A DNA stretch of 64,000 nucleotides, taken from Tenebrio molitor (taxonomy: Eukaryota; Arthropoda; Insecta; Coleoptera; Tenebrionidae). The stretch's first letter is position 1. Each line of letters starts with the position of its first letter. The translations under genes were made by a program, and so were the position numbers. The notes below the pieces were generated by a model that worked only from the letters and a program-made list of their open reading frames with translations, was not told the origin of the DNA and did not search any database. Below, piece after piece: positions 13,401 to 28,400 of the stretch. Where the stretch lies: NCBI RefSeq assembly GCF_963966145.1, contig NC_091046.1, positions 310,001 through 374,000 of the forward strand. Reading direction: 5' to 3'.

Positions 13401-16400
13401 ATGTCAAACTTGTCAGTGTCTAAGGTGCAACGGAAAACAAAGAATAATCCATAGCCAACCCTAAGTGAAAATTTTAATAGTCACCCGTTATTTTTTTCCT
13501 AAACCTTATATGTATGTATGTAGTTATCCAATTAAAAGTATTGAAAATTTTGGCACAAATTTCGTTACCCGCCTGTGGGGATTACTTGCTTCGCCGATGC
13601 CGATAAGCGAAGAACAAAAAACAAATGCAAGAAAACTTTCACTTGTTTCTTGCGAACTTAAGTACAGCGGCTAATTTTTGCGCCCGTTGCTGTAACCTAT
13701 AATGATAAGAGTGGAAGAGAAAAAAGAGAATCATATGGTAGATATTAAATGAACACAATTTTAATAATAAATATTTTAAACTGACTCTAATGAATCGCCC
13801 ATACTCAAATAATAACAAAATGTCTCCTGAAATTGGTGTATTAATCCGTAAAAATTCTCATGAAGTAATTAAATTAGAGTACTCACTAGTTAGTAATCAC
13901 TAACCATTACAAGAAGTGTTCAAAGTGACCGCCGTTATTGTCAATACAATAATGAAGGCGCCGACGAAATGATTCTTCCACTCTTTCCAACATTCCTCTG
14001 TTATTGCGAATTGTTGTGGCAGCATTTTCCACCCGTTTTCTTAAAACTTCAATTGTGTAAGTTGTGATCGAGTATACCAAGTCCTTCATGTACCCCCACA
14101 AAAAGTAGGACGGAAATTCTCTACACTCGAGGAGCACTCGCAACGCTTCACCATAGACCATCACAATATCTATGTATTCACTACTCGAAAATAAACTCGC
14201 CATTTTCACAAAATTTTAGTTTAAATCACAGAATCAAGACGTAAACACCTGCCTTGTGTTGTCGGACAAAACTAACTGAAAACTACACCTCGGCCGCAGA
14301 GCGGAAAAACTGTATTCTAAAAACTCAATGTTTTGCTTTGATTTTACAAAAAGTATTTCACGGTCACTGTCATTGGGTCAAATAACTAGAAAATGTAAAT
14401 AGACAGCTCGTTAATTTGTGGGAGGGAAAAATACTGAAATGAAAATTATATTTCGAAAAAATGATACATAAAAATTTTGTTGTTCTTGACGAGAACTGTC
14501 ACTGGTTAAAATTAATGTACTTATTTCTGAGACACGTTGTATATTAACAATTTGCTAAATTGTTACTCACACATGGATGTCAGACTTGATACAAATACAA
14601 ACAGAGTTTATGCTCTTGTCGCTTCAGATTAATTTTGTATCAATTAAATTTCGTCTGTACTGTTTGTTTGGTTGCCTAATTTGAATCATATTCAGCAACT
14701 CTTGTTTTTAATTAATTATTTCGGGAGGTATTATATTTGAATAAAAACCGCAACACCTAGCAGTTAAGCAATTTATTTCAATTTAACAGAAAACGTCCTT
14801 CAATGTAACAAAGAAATTATTAAAATTTCAACACTAAACCCTCACGTTATCTTGGTTTTAGCTAATACTTGTCAGTTATGCGATTACATTTTTGTCGAAA
14901 ACATTATACATACACTGAGTTTTTTTTAAGACTGGCCATAGAGTTTTGCATGCTAATTTTTCAACCCCCTGTTAACATTTATTTTGTGAAAATTACAAAG
15001 CCTAATTCTGTTTTTAGAATAAACAGAAAATAATATTATCTAGTCATTTACTTCATTTTGTGATACCTAAATGGTTGTAATAGACAACAAAATATTATTT
15101 GCAAAAAGTAGTCTGAACATTAATATTTTACATTGAATAACGATGGATTCATTATTTATGTTATAACAAGGTTCTTTACTTCAATAAAAATTAAATGAAA
15201 TGTGCCTCCGTGGCAGCCAAGCAATTACACAATCAATTACATATCAAAATTATAAATTTCAGGTGAAATTTTAGTCTACTGAAAATTTAAAATTGAATCA
15301 AACGGCATTTAAAAAACTTATTTTTGCTAGCTTATTCCTTGCTTCTGGTTATTAAATTGAAATCGTTTCAATACATTATCATATCCCAAAACTTTACTAC
15401 AAAACTGGGTTGAATATTTTCATGAGGACAAAAGTTAACAGGGGGTTGAAAAATTAGCATGTAAAACCCTATGGCCACTCACTGTATAAGGGGGCTGGAT
15501 TTTTTAGGGAAATTTCCAACCATGTAAATTTATTTGTTAAGACGTATCTTATTGTGAGAATACAGGGTGATTCATCTTTTACCGCCGGTGGTTAAAAATT
15601 ATTATTTCGTTTTCATTATTTTGCAGACCTAATTTATTATTTATAAGACACATAATAACAAAAACATGAAATTTATAAGTTGATTGGGTAAAATTGTGGC
15701 ATTTTCTCAATTATTAGTTGTTTAATTTATTCAGTCTTGTACTCTTGTGGCATATGCACATTATTGAAATAGACGCATTTTGATATACAAATTTATATTT
15801 GCTTCGTGATGTACGAGTACGACATAATGTCCCAATATCTTTACAATAAGATCTATTAGGGGATCTTTATTGCCACAGCAGTGGGTCCTTTACAACGCCA
15901 TTCGTAAAATCGAACAAATTCGCCTAAGCAGGTCAGTTTTATCGGGTAGTCATTGTTAAAGAAGATTTGCAAGACCACAAGCCAAAGACTACCAATAAAA
16001 GCAGTTTTTCCATTAAAATCGATTTAATTCAAAAACTATCAAACTTTTTTCGAAACGAATTACAGATATTGATTTTATACGCCATTAGCGACATTCTGAT
16101 GCAAAAATTTAAACATGAATTAAAAAAAAAAAAACGTTTTTTATAAATACATCATATCTGCTCATTAAAAAAAAAACAAAATAATAAATTATACCGGCCG
16201 AAAGTAAATTTTTCGACAAATCAGATCTGTAAATTTCATACATTTTTCTCAATTTTTAAGGGTCATTTTGCCACCGGCGGTTAAAAGATGAATCACCCTG
16301 TATATTTTAACTGTTGTGTTGTTAGAAAATTTCTATTTTCTATATTATTAACAATTTAATAACTATGTTGAAGTCAGGAGTAGGAAACCTAGAAAGAACA

Positions 16401-19400
16401 TTACCACGAGCAAGACATTTTAACAGGTGACAAACTAAATAATGAGAAATATTTGAACGGCCACTACTAATTTGATGAATGGTATTTTTAATGAAAATTT
16501 AATTTTAAATAAGGATAGTGGCTCTGTTCTGGTGTGGTCAAGCTAAGCATTCTAAATTTTCAACTGTTATTTTAACCGTAAACTTTACAATTTTCATAAA
16601 ATCGTAATTGGTGGACTTCGTCTTCACATGCACGGTTCTAGTCGGTTGGCCTACACATAGTTCACTAATAAAAACAATGACCATCGCAGTTATTCAGTAA
16701 GTTAACATTTCAGAATTTTAAAACTAATATTCACATTATTCCGAATGAATTGGAAGGCATTGCTATTTTTGTTGATATTCTTAACAAAATAAGAATTTAC
16801 GTAAGAATTTTTTAATAATAGTATATTATGATACGAGTCTTATAAGAAGCATTTTATCGCACGCACGGTTTTAGGCCACGACGAGCTTGCGAGGAGTGCC
16901 CTAAAGGAGTAAAAGCGATAAAATGCCTTATAAATGAGATGTCATACAGTATTTTTCTATTTTGCCACTTTTTCAATGAAAAAAAAATAATTTAAAATTT
17001 AAAACCGTTAAAGTTGAAGGATTCCACCCAAGGTCACGTCTGCGGGCTGCCGCGACACCGCAGTATCCGTCAAAATTAAAAAATTAAATTTCACTATTTT
17101 TAGTATTATTATTATATCACGCCTTTTCCTATTACGATACGCAAAACAGTATCGTAATAGCATCAGTACGAACGCAAAGTAGAAAAAGTAAAATATGTAA
17201 TAGAAAGATGCTAAATCGACGTTTTACAAAATCTTCTTGCTACAAAGTTCTTGTGGCATGTAACAACTGAAATTAAGCTAGTTCGATTTTAGTTCAAATT
17301 GCGTGGATAAGTGATCTAGAATTTTTAGTTAATATGCTTTTCGAACGAATGAACCCACTTAATGAAATATATAGCGGGTGATTTTAAATTTAAATGAATG
17401 TGACTTTTTTTCATAGGTTGGTAATATTACTGTTGGTTATTCTGCTTTTTTAATGTGATAGTTGACATAAACATAGGCGTCCTCGCCTATTTGACACAAT
17501 TTATTAATACATAAAATGTCAAAATGACGTACCTACGCCAATGTGTTGATTAAGGTATCAAGTTTGCCAAAATAATTTATGAAAAATGTTCCCAACTTAA
17601 GAAAAAAAGTCACAATCATTTAAAATCACCTGGTACCTGTAACATTTTAAATTTATTTAGTGTTTAAGAATACGTGGGAGGATTGGGGCAATTATTTTGC
17701 TTTCCAAGAAAAATTGTGGAATTCCCAATTCATTTTTGCCTAGTTTATAATCTGTTCACGTTGGAATGAACATCAGTAGTGCAAATGGCACACATTTGGC
17801 ATTACCTTTCATATGATGAGTTGTCATAGTAACAGGTCAGTCATTTGCACCACTGATGTTCATTCCAACGTGAACAGATATTATTTTGTATGATTTATGC
17901 AAATTAGTATGTTTCTTTACCGAGTCATGCAGATTAAACAAAATCCCGAATTCTCATTAAAGAGCATCGGTGTTTTTTGATGTTTGATTGTTGCGAAACG
18001 AAGAGGAAACGACTATTTTTATTGAGACCGTCAGACGATAAAATTAATCAGACCGTGGCCAAATTGTCGTCAATCAGTAATTATAATTATCGTACATATC
18101 TTTGCAAGAGGAAGGAAGTACGCCGCTTTTGGAGAATAGTTCTAATTCTTTGTCTTGCGTTTCTTTGTCTTCCGTACCTACCTATTTGCTTCCCATCGTT
18201 CTTTCTTTCTCTTTCTTCGATATCGGTCGTACCATCCGACAGACATTGTAAATGCAGATTACCACGTAAATACTCATTAACTCCATCGAGGATGGATACC
18301 ACCATGATTACCTACCGAAATAGACGTGCGTTTCCTTCGTGAAGGTCGTCAAATTAAAATTTAAATGAGGAGATTACGTGCCACATGTTTTTCGTGGTCG
18401 ATTTGTTGCAATAATGACTATACAACAGAATGAAGGCATCCTTGTCTCGGATTGTGAGGTTCAATTTAACTTTTATAGCATACAGCCAGACGAAAATTTT
18501 GTGGAATTGTAGGTTTTTTCTTTCATATATGTATTTGAGACTGTGACAGCTTTTGGCTCACTTCCACCCGGTGTTTGTGTTTGTGGTCAATGCCAGATGC
18601 ACTACTGAAGATGCAGCTGCTATCGTCAATGGTGGTAACGCTGAACTTCACCACCAAATCACAATTTTTCTATTCGGTTAAGTTAATTGTGTATATCGGA
18701 CGAAGGGGGAAATAAATGCAAATCAAGATGCAACATTAGCTGATCTCAATTTGTTTCTAATTACGGTTTGTGTTGAAAAAAGAAAACGGATAATATATTT
18801 TTTCTGCCTTACACTATTTTCATTGTGTCGGCCTCGTGTGTCCTTCATTTACAGTATATTGCGTGCTTTTGATGACAAAAGTGATAGTTCACTGGAAGAA
18901 ATTTAATTGCGCTTAGCGAACTCACAGAAAGTCAATTTGACTTGTCAAACTCTCTACTTTTTTATCGTAAGTGGACAAAAATTAAGAATTTGTTTATAAA
19001 TAAAATTTAATTCCAACGGACAATAGACTACAGTGGCAAGCAAAAAAAGTGAAACATCAAATTCAAAGTGAGGTTAGGACCATGTATTGGTTATTAGTTC
19101 ACGCCAAACGTGATGAGCATGACAATGACTTTGATGTTTCACTTTTTTTGCTCGCAATAGTACAGTTGCGGCCAAATAAAACTGGGCAGCAATTTTTTCT
19201 ATTGTAAATCGGAATTAAATATTAAATCACCTAAAAATTATCTCCTAGGAGATAACATAAAAAACTATTTTTCAAATTGACATCATCCGTCACTGTTATG
19301 TTGTGCCACAGGTATGGGTATCTGGTTACCAGAGAAATTTTCATTTTAAAAGCCTGAATTACCAAAATTTATAAAAATGACATAAACCGTCAATTTAGTG

Positions 19401-22400
19401 GTCGCTTTTATTTGACCGCAACTATACATACTGAAAAATGTCAACTAATATCGACGAGTAAGCATATGAGCAAATTTGGAACGTACGAACGTACCACTAA
19501 TGGTTAAACGGACACTCCATTAAAAAACGAGAAAGCTGTTGAAGACAAATTTTCTGCAGATCACATTGAAATTTACTTTCAATCTCAAACGTATCAACAT
19601 AACTTTGCAATTTATTGTAACATCGACTAATTTATAGACAGTTCTAAGTTACGAGTATATCAAGATAAGAAGAAATAATCAGTTAGTTGAAGTTATAAAC
19701 GTTAACATGTTTGCAAATACTTCTAGAGTTATTATTTTAATTACGATACCGTTATGACTTTGACAAGGACGAAGAAACAGCAATAGTGGCTTTGATAATA
19801 AATTTATGTATTATACTAGTGGTGCGTAATCCCTGTTTCCTTATCTGAATTTCATCAACACGATGGGAAAGAAAAGTCGTATACAATTTCCGCCTGCAGA
19901 AGAAACGTTCACAACTTATATTGGTACATCTACAGATCTTCGCTTTTTTCATTCGTTTCGTTTAGTATCAGTTTATTGGACTACCTAACCGTTATTTAAA
20001 TTTCGCAAGGGAACCAAGCGGGAAATCAGGGAATACAATACAAATTGACCGTCAAGTTTTCACAGTGTGGTCGTATCCACAAAGATTGGCCACTAAGAAA
20101 TCGTCAACCTTGATAGGATAGTAGACTGTGCCGTGGCAGTATTTTTTGTTCGCATTTCATTCTATCGAGCGGTTGTCATTGTCGAGGGCAAGAAATAATA
20201 ATCTATATGTGTAATAAAGTAGATAAACAAGAAATACGATCGCACGATCAGATGTTTTTAAGGTTTTTCATCAAACGTTAGATTGAAGAGAAAAAGAAAA
20301 TCACATTATGTATTAAATTGCGGTCTCTAATGCTGCTGGTATATTTAAATGTCCTTGTTAAACGCCGTCATCTATATAGCATAACGATTAAACGGCAGAT
20401 ATGTTTGAAATAATTTCAGGTCGAATCAGAACGATATCCAACCCCTATAATTACGGTGCAAGAAAAATGAAACGGTAAGAAAAATCGATCGCCGCTGCAT
20501 ATACAATTATTCTAATCTGCACCTGCACGAAGACTAAATCAACGATTGTACGAGTAATTATTATTGGATATTTCATCCACTGCTGCCGCCGATTAACAGA
20601 TTAATGAATTTCAAATTATAATCATAATTTGTAATGGTTCCGTGAGGGATGATAAACTACTTTGAACTAGTGGTCGCCCAGCGGTCGAAATTCGACCGTT
20701 ATTCATAAAAAAATTAAGTTTGAACTATTGAGGGTTTTTTTTGTCAAAGAGTAAACGAGTACCTCTATAATCGTTGCATATAATTTTTTGGAATTTTGTT
20801 CTATTACGTCAGCTGCGAGCGTGTACAATAGTATATATATTACATTACGAAAGTAGTAAAGAGCATATTACGTACAAGTGGATGAATTGCATACGAGCAA
20901 CGAAGGAGCGAGTAATGTAAATCCATGTGTACGTAATCTCGTTACTACTCGAGTAAGGTACTATACTTTTTCTACGACCTGTACTAGACTTTTTCTACGA
21001 CCGGACTGATGCCCACAAAATTTCTAAAGAATATTTTTCTACGACCATTACTTATACAGGGTGACTGACGAAAAACCTTTGATGCTGTATCTTGCTTATT
21101 TTTTATCCGATTTGAATAAATGACACATCAAATGATATAATTTTTAAAACACTTCAATACCAACTGAATAAAAAAAAAATTCTTGCGTCCAGTTTTTGAC
21201 AGATGAACATCAGTTTCTTTTTTTTAAATAGCACTGTACCTTTTTTTTATTCAGTATTGTAGAGATTTGTCTTCTGAATGTAAAAATGTAAAAAACTATA
21301 CCCATTCATTAAACAAAAGTCAAGAAATTAAAGAGTAAATGTACCAAATTTAAAAATCAAGTGACCAAAATAAATAAGAGAGAAGCTTGTTCTAAATGCT
21401 CTAAATGACTAAATAAGCTCTGAATATTCATTTGTCAAAACAGTTTGATAATAATAATAGGCAGAATATAGCCTAAGGGAGTCCGTTTCGGCTCAGGGAC
21501 GCGAGAGTCGCGGGTTCGAGTCCGACCCAGGGCGAAATAATAATTTAAAAAAAAAAAAGGCTATATTCTGTCTCGTGATTCGGAAGTCACGTTAAGCCAT
21601 TGGTCCCGGTCTATTGAGTTGGTCACCATGCCCCTCATAGATTTGTAAACCAGTCCTAGACTGTGTAACAAATTTTTTTTTATAATGTTGATGTGGAAGA
21701 AAATTTCCAAAGACGATTTAGTGCTAACGTGTGGTGTGGCATTTTTGGAGATAGCATGGACTAGTGGGTCCCTTTTTTTATTGATAACAGTCTCAATCAA
21801 ACAAAATATCATATTATTTATTATCAAACGAAATAAGCAACTTTCTGGATGAGATACCATTAGCAGTGTTGAATAGAGTCGTGTTTCATCAGGACGGCGC
21901 CATACCACATAATGCACGCATGAATTTTGTATTTTTAAATCATTTAAATCATTTTGGTGAACGATGAACGGGTGTTCATGGAGCTATTCGATGGCCCGCT
22001 AGATCCCCAGATTTAAATCCATTGGATTTCTTTATATTCATTCGAAACTTTCGAGACAATATTTATTTGACCCCACCAGGTACCCAAAAAGAGTTAAGAA
22101 AAAGTGCGAGTATGTCAGGAAAAACCCCGACATTTTTTACTGAATGCAAAGGTCGGTATTTCTAGAAGGGATCGACAGTGTCTGCAACAGCATTGAGGAA
22201 ATTTTGAGCAACTAGAATAGATTTTGTATTGTTTACAAATTTGATTACTTGATTTTTGATTTTCAATTTTTTTCAGTTAAAATACATTTTTTATTTTTTA
22301 TTTTAATGTACGAATATTCAGAAGAAGATTATAAGAACGAATAACAAAATATATAGAGTGTAATTTGGAAAAAAAAAGTTGGCTATCGTCTGTCAAAAAA

Positions 22401-25400
22401 TAGATGTCGAAAAAAATATCGAATAGAATAATAATGAAGTGTTTTTCGAACTATTTCATTTGATGTGTCATTCATTCAAATCGGATAAAGAATAAGTAAG
22501 ATACAGCGTCAAAGGTTTTTCGTCAGTCACCCTGTATGTAGATACACTTGATTTAAAAATTATAGAGTACCTACACCAAATTTTCGACAGTGTAAAATAC
22601 ACTTACATCTTTGTTAATGATCAATGTCAATTTTGACAAACAAAATGCCTAATATAACCAAAAATGCGAAATTGCACATTCTTTCCTTTGTACAAAAAAT
22701 TGAAAGATGTGCAAATATTTCTGTAGAATCAGAAGGTAGGGGTGGTAAGTAATAAAATTTTTATTGCTAAATTCTAGAACGTATTTTGGCGATGGTAAAT
22801 TTGAACCCAACATACAGTTTTAAGATAAATTTCTCTTAATAAATCGCGAATACGAAATATCCTCAGGAAGTACATAGGTACTAATATCATCCCTACAAGG
22901 CACAGTGTCATCAAGAGATTTTTGCTGAAGTTAAAATCGCCCTACCCCTTGGTATAGGTGAAGTTATGCGTTACTTAATTTCCAAACTGTATATGGTTCT
23001 CCTTACCGATATTTATTTTTGTTTTTAGTTTGAACAATTGTTATTTGGTCATTAAAATATTAAACATAAACGGTAATAATAATATGTACAGTTTGATTTC
23101 GAAGGATTAATGTAATTATGAAAACTTTTAAGGTCTAGAAGTGAACAAGTTTCAAAATACATAATGAGTTTATAATTATTTGATTTTACCAACTGTCAAA
23201 TGAATTTTGCATCCCATTGCAGTGTTCATCGTAAGCTAGTATGTATTTGCAAATGTAGTATAGTTATAGCAAATAACTACAGGTAATATTGCAACCGTAT
23301 TTTATCGCACAAATATTTACCTTCAGAATGATAAAATGTAATCTATTTAAGTAACCTTTTTTTTATTTGTTGTGGTAACTCAGAAATTAATCAACAATAT
23401 TATCTACAACAGTACTTTTGCGTTTTCACAAATACAAATTTTACGAGATTTTTAAAAAGTGTTGGTTGTGTTAGAATATGAAATACACTGGCGGCCATTA
23501 ATTTGGAAACACCGGCCTAATCTAGTTTACTGGATATTTCTAATATTTGATAGTGTAAGCGTTATGTCATGAACTCATGTCACTCATGTCATCGTTGAGC
23601 GCATTCAACAGACTGTCGCAGCCGAAATTGATATGTCAATAACATTGTAAAAGTGACAAACAATTTACAATAGAAAAATCTTGGTGTTTCCAAATTAATG
23701 GCCGCCACTGTACGTTTTTGACAATAGTGAATACATACTAGAATGACATTTGTAACTTTCTTGTAAACCCAAATTTCGTCTTTTACATCTCTTGTTTTGA
23801 AACTCTGTTTCTTTTTTTTTATCATGTATTCCCTTTTTTAATAGGTCTCATGTACTCGTACTAATTATTATAATAAAGGCTGCATATAAATCAGCATGAG
23901 CGAGGGCTCATTGATTGAGGAATCAATGCGACTTTTCAGCTGAATGTTGGTAAAAATTTTCATGTTAATTCTACTTGATAGTTTTGTTTTTGTAAAGTAT
24001 CGTTTTTATCAGCGAAGAAGTGATCCTGTGATAAGGGAAAATATAAAAATTCTACTTAACCCAAAACCGGGTGTGGATTGTATTATGGATTGCTAGGATA
24101 GAGATCACTCCAGTTTTTAACCTAGGCCACCAGTAAAGTACCTCCCTTTCACTACAGCTCGGGGTCAACTCTTTGTCTTTTTCTGTTGCATGACGTAGAA
24201 CGGCGCCCATCTTCGTCGAGTGGGAGGAGGCGTACGTTTCGCAGGTAAACTGTAACCGCTGCAGCAGTTGACAGTTGAAGTTCGGTGGGCTGGTGTATAA
24301 ACGGTGTACACAGTATCATAAGTTTGTTACTACTACTACTACTACTACAACTAGTGCAAATAGTGTTCCACGTGATCAAGGTTTTTTTTATTTAAAATTG
24401 TGTCACTTCCAATATGGTCTTCGGGAGTACCAACAAGTTTCGGATTCGAAGGTATTTGACGAATAGTTTTCCAGATTGTGGCTTGACATTTTCAAATCGT
24501 TTCGAAATGTGCCACTGAGGATGCACTTAATAAGTGGGTTGACAATTTTGCCATGAGATTTTCTAATTTGTGACATTATTGATATATCGCTGAAAAGAAA
24601 GTTAGACACTTTTACCTGCATCATCATCACATGGAGAATGCATGCGGAGAAATATAAAAATTCTGAGTTTAAAAAAAGTGTTTGTCAACGTTTCGTTTAT
24701 TGAACACTATTACTTATTTCCCTTAACATTAACAAAAAATATAAATTAAGTTATGAAGTTCTGTGCAAATATACTTTAGTAAGAAGCAAATATGATTGCG
24801 TTTTTCACGTTTTGTTAGTTGTGGAAGATGCACTAGGGTCGTCAACCTTTATGACTAAAAGTATTCATCGGTTGAAAAATCTGTTTTTCCCAACATAAAT
24901 ATCTTTTTTCCGACAGACGTTTCTACGATCTTTCATCTTAAACATTTTAAGTTAATGTTCATAACATTTTTAAAGATTTGAAGTTCAATACATACATATT
25001 TTAAATTTGAACTTCATTAAATGCATTAATGGCAAATGGTTATTGCAAATTTTCAAAATGTTTGCATTTTGATGTAGTTTCAAGCAATTTACGTGGTTTA
25101 ACATGATGAAGACGAGCCAAAGAGTTTCGTTTTCTGTAATTGCGGTATATGTGGATATCTTCTCCACTAATCAGTCTTTTGTGTGGTATTTTTTACCAGA
25201 GATACAATATAAGCAATCAAGAATTTATACGAAAATTTGAAAGCTGCTGTGAGCAAGTGAGCAATAATCACTGTCCTGAGGAATCAACTTCATATATCTA
25301 CTGTTCATTTTTAGTAAAAGAATTGTGTAAAGTATGTTACTTTGTTACTGGTGCGATGTACCAAAAATTAGATGTCATTGATATACATACTTATTAATTT

Positions 25401-28400
25401 ATAAAGTCAAGAATGTTTATCAACCCTAAACTAATTCTAAATTCGAAATTGTTATATTCATCAAGAACTCCCAAGTGTTAACAGTTGATCTTTACAGGAT
25501 TAATTTAAAACGTTCGAAGCAAGAGATGTGGCAGTAATACGGAAGTTATTACTGGTTACAAAACATGCGAATTCGCATTTCGTCAATGCAGTTTCAGCCA
25601 ATTGCTGCAGTTTGCAATAATTTTGTCGTAACATCTTCGCAGTTCTGCCATCATGATCCAAGACAGAAATGACTTTGACCTCGAAGTTGATGCGTGTGCT
25701 ATTATTTTGTCTGTCGTTACCGAAAATGACTGGTATTCGTCATCCTCGACGATTAACAGTTTTGTGTAACAGTTAATTCCATTCGAAGTGACAATTTTAG
25801 CGTACCCACAAATCCAAATTTACTTCTTTGTAAAAGTAAAAGAAATCGATGTTCCGTCACCGAATTGACAGATCGATTATTTGCGGCTGTTACCAGCAAA
25901 TGGCAATAGCGTTCCGCAACGAGACGCTCAATTACAAACAGATCATAGTGAAAGTGCTCGTAGATGTTGCATAATAATTCGTATGATGGAGACATTTTTA
26001 AATTCGATTGCTAAGGTGATTTTGGCTTATGTGAGAAGAGCTAGCGAAGAGTAGAATAATTGTTTGGGTGTTATTGTTGCGTACATCCCACCCGTGCGCC
26101 ATTAATACAATTACTTTTACGGCACCGGAGCCGCATATTAAACAGTTGTCTCTTTTAAAGACAATAATGTCATTAGTGATGTTTGCTAGCGTGTCGGAAA
26201 CGTGCAAGTGCCATGGAAAGGTGAATGACTGGACGCGTTATAATTTTTTTCAGTCCAGTTCTATCAGTTACTTAAATGGAACATTGGATAAAATATGTCC
26301 TGATATAACACCGAAGTTTTCACTCACAGATACACCCTTACCTTGCATACTTATACCCAGGTGCAGGTTAGATTTTTACGATATTTCCTGTTCCTGTTCT
26401 TAACAACAAAGAATTTCGTATGGCACATAAGATACGTAGATACGAGTGTCTTGCTGAAGCGTCGACCTGTGAAGATTCATGTTTGATTATTATTAAGAGA
26501 AAGTTACTCACGCCATGATATTATTAAATAAATTACATTTGATAATTTAGGCATTATTAAAATATTAATCTATACAATACATTTGAGCTGAAGAAAATCT
26601 AAAACTACTGGCCAGAAAAATTTACTTGAACGTGAATAAACCGGGCCTTAAAATCTCCCAATCTCTCACTGGACAAAGTATACTTATATCGCGCGATCAC
26701 ATTAATTTTTAATCGAGTCATTCATGGATTTGAATCCGTATGTCTTTTGCAATTGATATGTCGAAAGCCGAGATCAAACCTGTGTTTCAAGCTGAGTTTA
26801 TTGCAGCGTGGAGTTCAAGTAACGACATACGATTTCGGATTGATGGATAACTCGATTACAAATTAATTTGATCGTTCTTTATACAGGGTGATTCTGAAAT
26901 AAGTTTGGAAAAAAAACGGTAATTGGTGATGATCAGAAGAAGTCATAGACAAAAAAAATCTCATATAAAAGTTTTTTCGTTTTCGAGATACAAATGATTG
27001 AAAATTTGGTCAAAATCGCTAGTACGCTGCTGAGGTGATTGATTACCTGATTATCTTGGTAGTTTAGCAATTGTTGCTAATCAAAGGTAAAAGGTGCCCC
27101 TCAGTCACAAACTTTAATATTTACCTATGACATTACTCCTCTCGATCATTTCCATAGAAACATTTACAAAGCAGTGTGTTTGCACCTAGGACTTTATTGT
27201 GGAGTTTATGTAACAATGGTTGCTGATGAAGTGAACAAATTCGGACACATTTTCCCTATTCATAGGCGTCGAAAATACAAGGATATAGGGTAATTTCCAT
27301 CCTTTTGATTTCACCTCTAAACGTCATTTACGCAGAATTATTTTGTGTCAAGGAACTCCACATTTTTTTCCAAACTTATTTCAGAATCACCCTATATACT
27401 TACTACATATTTAAAAAAATATATTATAAATAAATGTATATTTTACAGTTGTCAAACACATTGAAAGTGATAATCCCGTTTCTTGAACATCTACAGTTAT
27501 TTCTGGCAAATTTAACTCAAGCGGGATACAACAAATTTCCTGAATCGACTAATGCAGTTTTTTTTGGGGGGGCATAAAATCCTTTGGAAAATTCACGCTT
27601 GGCTATTCTTTTTCTAAACTTGGACGCGTGCGATAAAAATGTGCTTTATAAAAGTTGTTTTTAATATACACATATTAAATATGTATTTAATATGTAATTA
27701 TGTAATTATGTTGGTAAGCACTGCACTATTACTTGATAGTAATATCCGTAATAGTGTATGTACTCCGGCAAAATTGCCGTGCCGCCGGGTGGAGGTGGGA
27801 TAGATACGATGTTGTATTTAACGTCTCAAGAAAGACACTTTGATATTTTCAAAAACAAACAGTTATGTCCCATCTCATGTGCAGCTTCTTGAATTGATTC
27901 AAATCTGGATATCGTGAGGGCCAAGCAGTAGAACCGTTTCTACCGATCCAACGGTTGTTGTATTGCCTATTTAAATACCCTGTAATGTCCCTATGAGTAT
28001 GTGGTTGAGCTCCATCTTGCATGCACCACATTTGCAGCCTGTTTTGCAGAGGATATTATCCAAATCATCTTCAATGACAGTTTGTAAGAAATTTAGAAAT
28101 CCAACTTCGTTCAAGCGATTGGGTAAAATAAATAGGCCAATTGCGCCATTAAAAATATCTGACCATGCGAACGTATGGTCAGGTCAGGTCATTGAATGAA
28201 CTTCAATCACTATGTTGATTATGCACAGCCCTAAAGAGATCTAGATTCTCATGTCACCGGTAGTGCAAGTTCATCCCTTTTCACAGCACCATTATTCGCA
28301 AATCGTTCTCTCTCTCACATGTTTGGGCCAAATTGCCCGTTTCAAGGATGAAATTTAAGAAGAGAAATATTTAAAAATATTACATACCATAAGGTTTTAC

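Larger units (their letters stand above)
13186..14539 (-). mobile_element. 1.35-kb mariner-type element with internal deletion
   Basis: Inverted ends starting CAACGTGTCTCAGAAATAAG run about 32 bp and are flanked by TA on both sides. The interior holds a shortened transposase frame (13907-14209, - strand) and a separate MITE inserted at 13251-13490. It is an internally deleted, non-autonomous derivative. Confidence 0.85.
21057..22534 (+). mobile_element. 1.48-kb mariner-type element with about 80-bp inverted ends
   Basis: Ends beginning CAGGGTGACTGACGAAAAAC match in inverse for about 80 bp, with TA on both sides. The interior holds a degenerate transposase (21690-22205, + strand) and a 109-bp insertion with a pol III-type box (21462-21570). 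Confidence 0.85.

Noticed and set aside
17977..18342. 121-codon open frame on the + strand
   Set aside because: Low-complexity Cys/Phe/Arg composition, no homology I recognise, no splice or promoter context. Likely chance in an intron.
21480..21540. Possible functional tRNA
   Set aside because: Only the B box fits. The arms cannot form an acceptor stem and the A-to-B spacing is too short for a tRNA gene.
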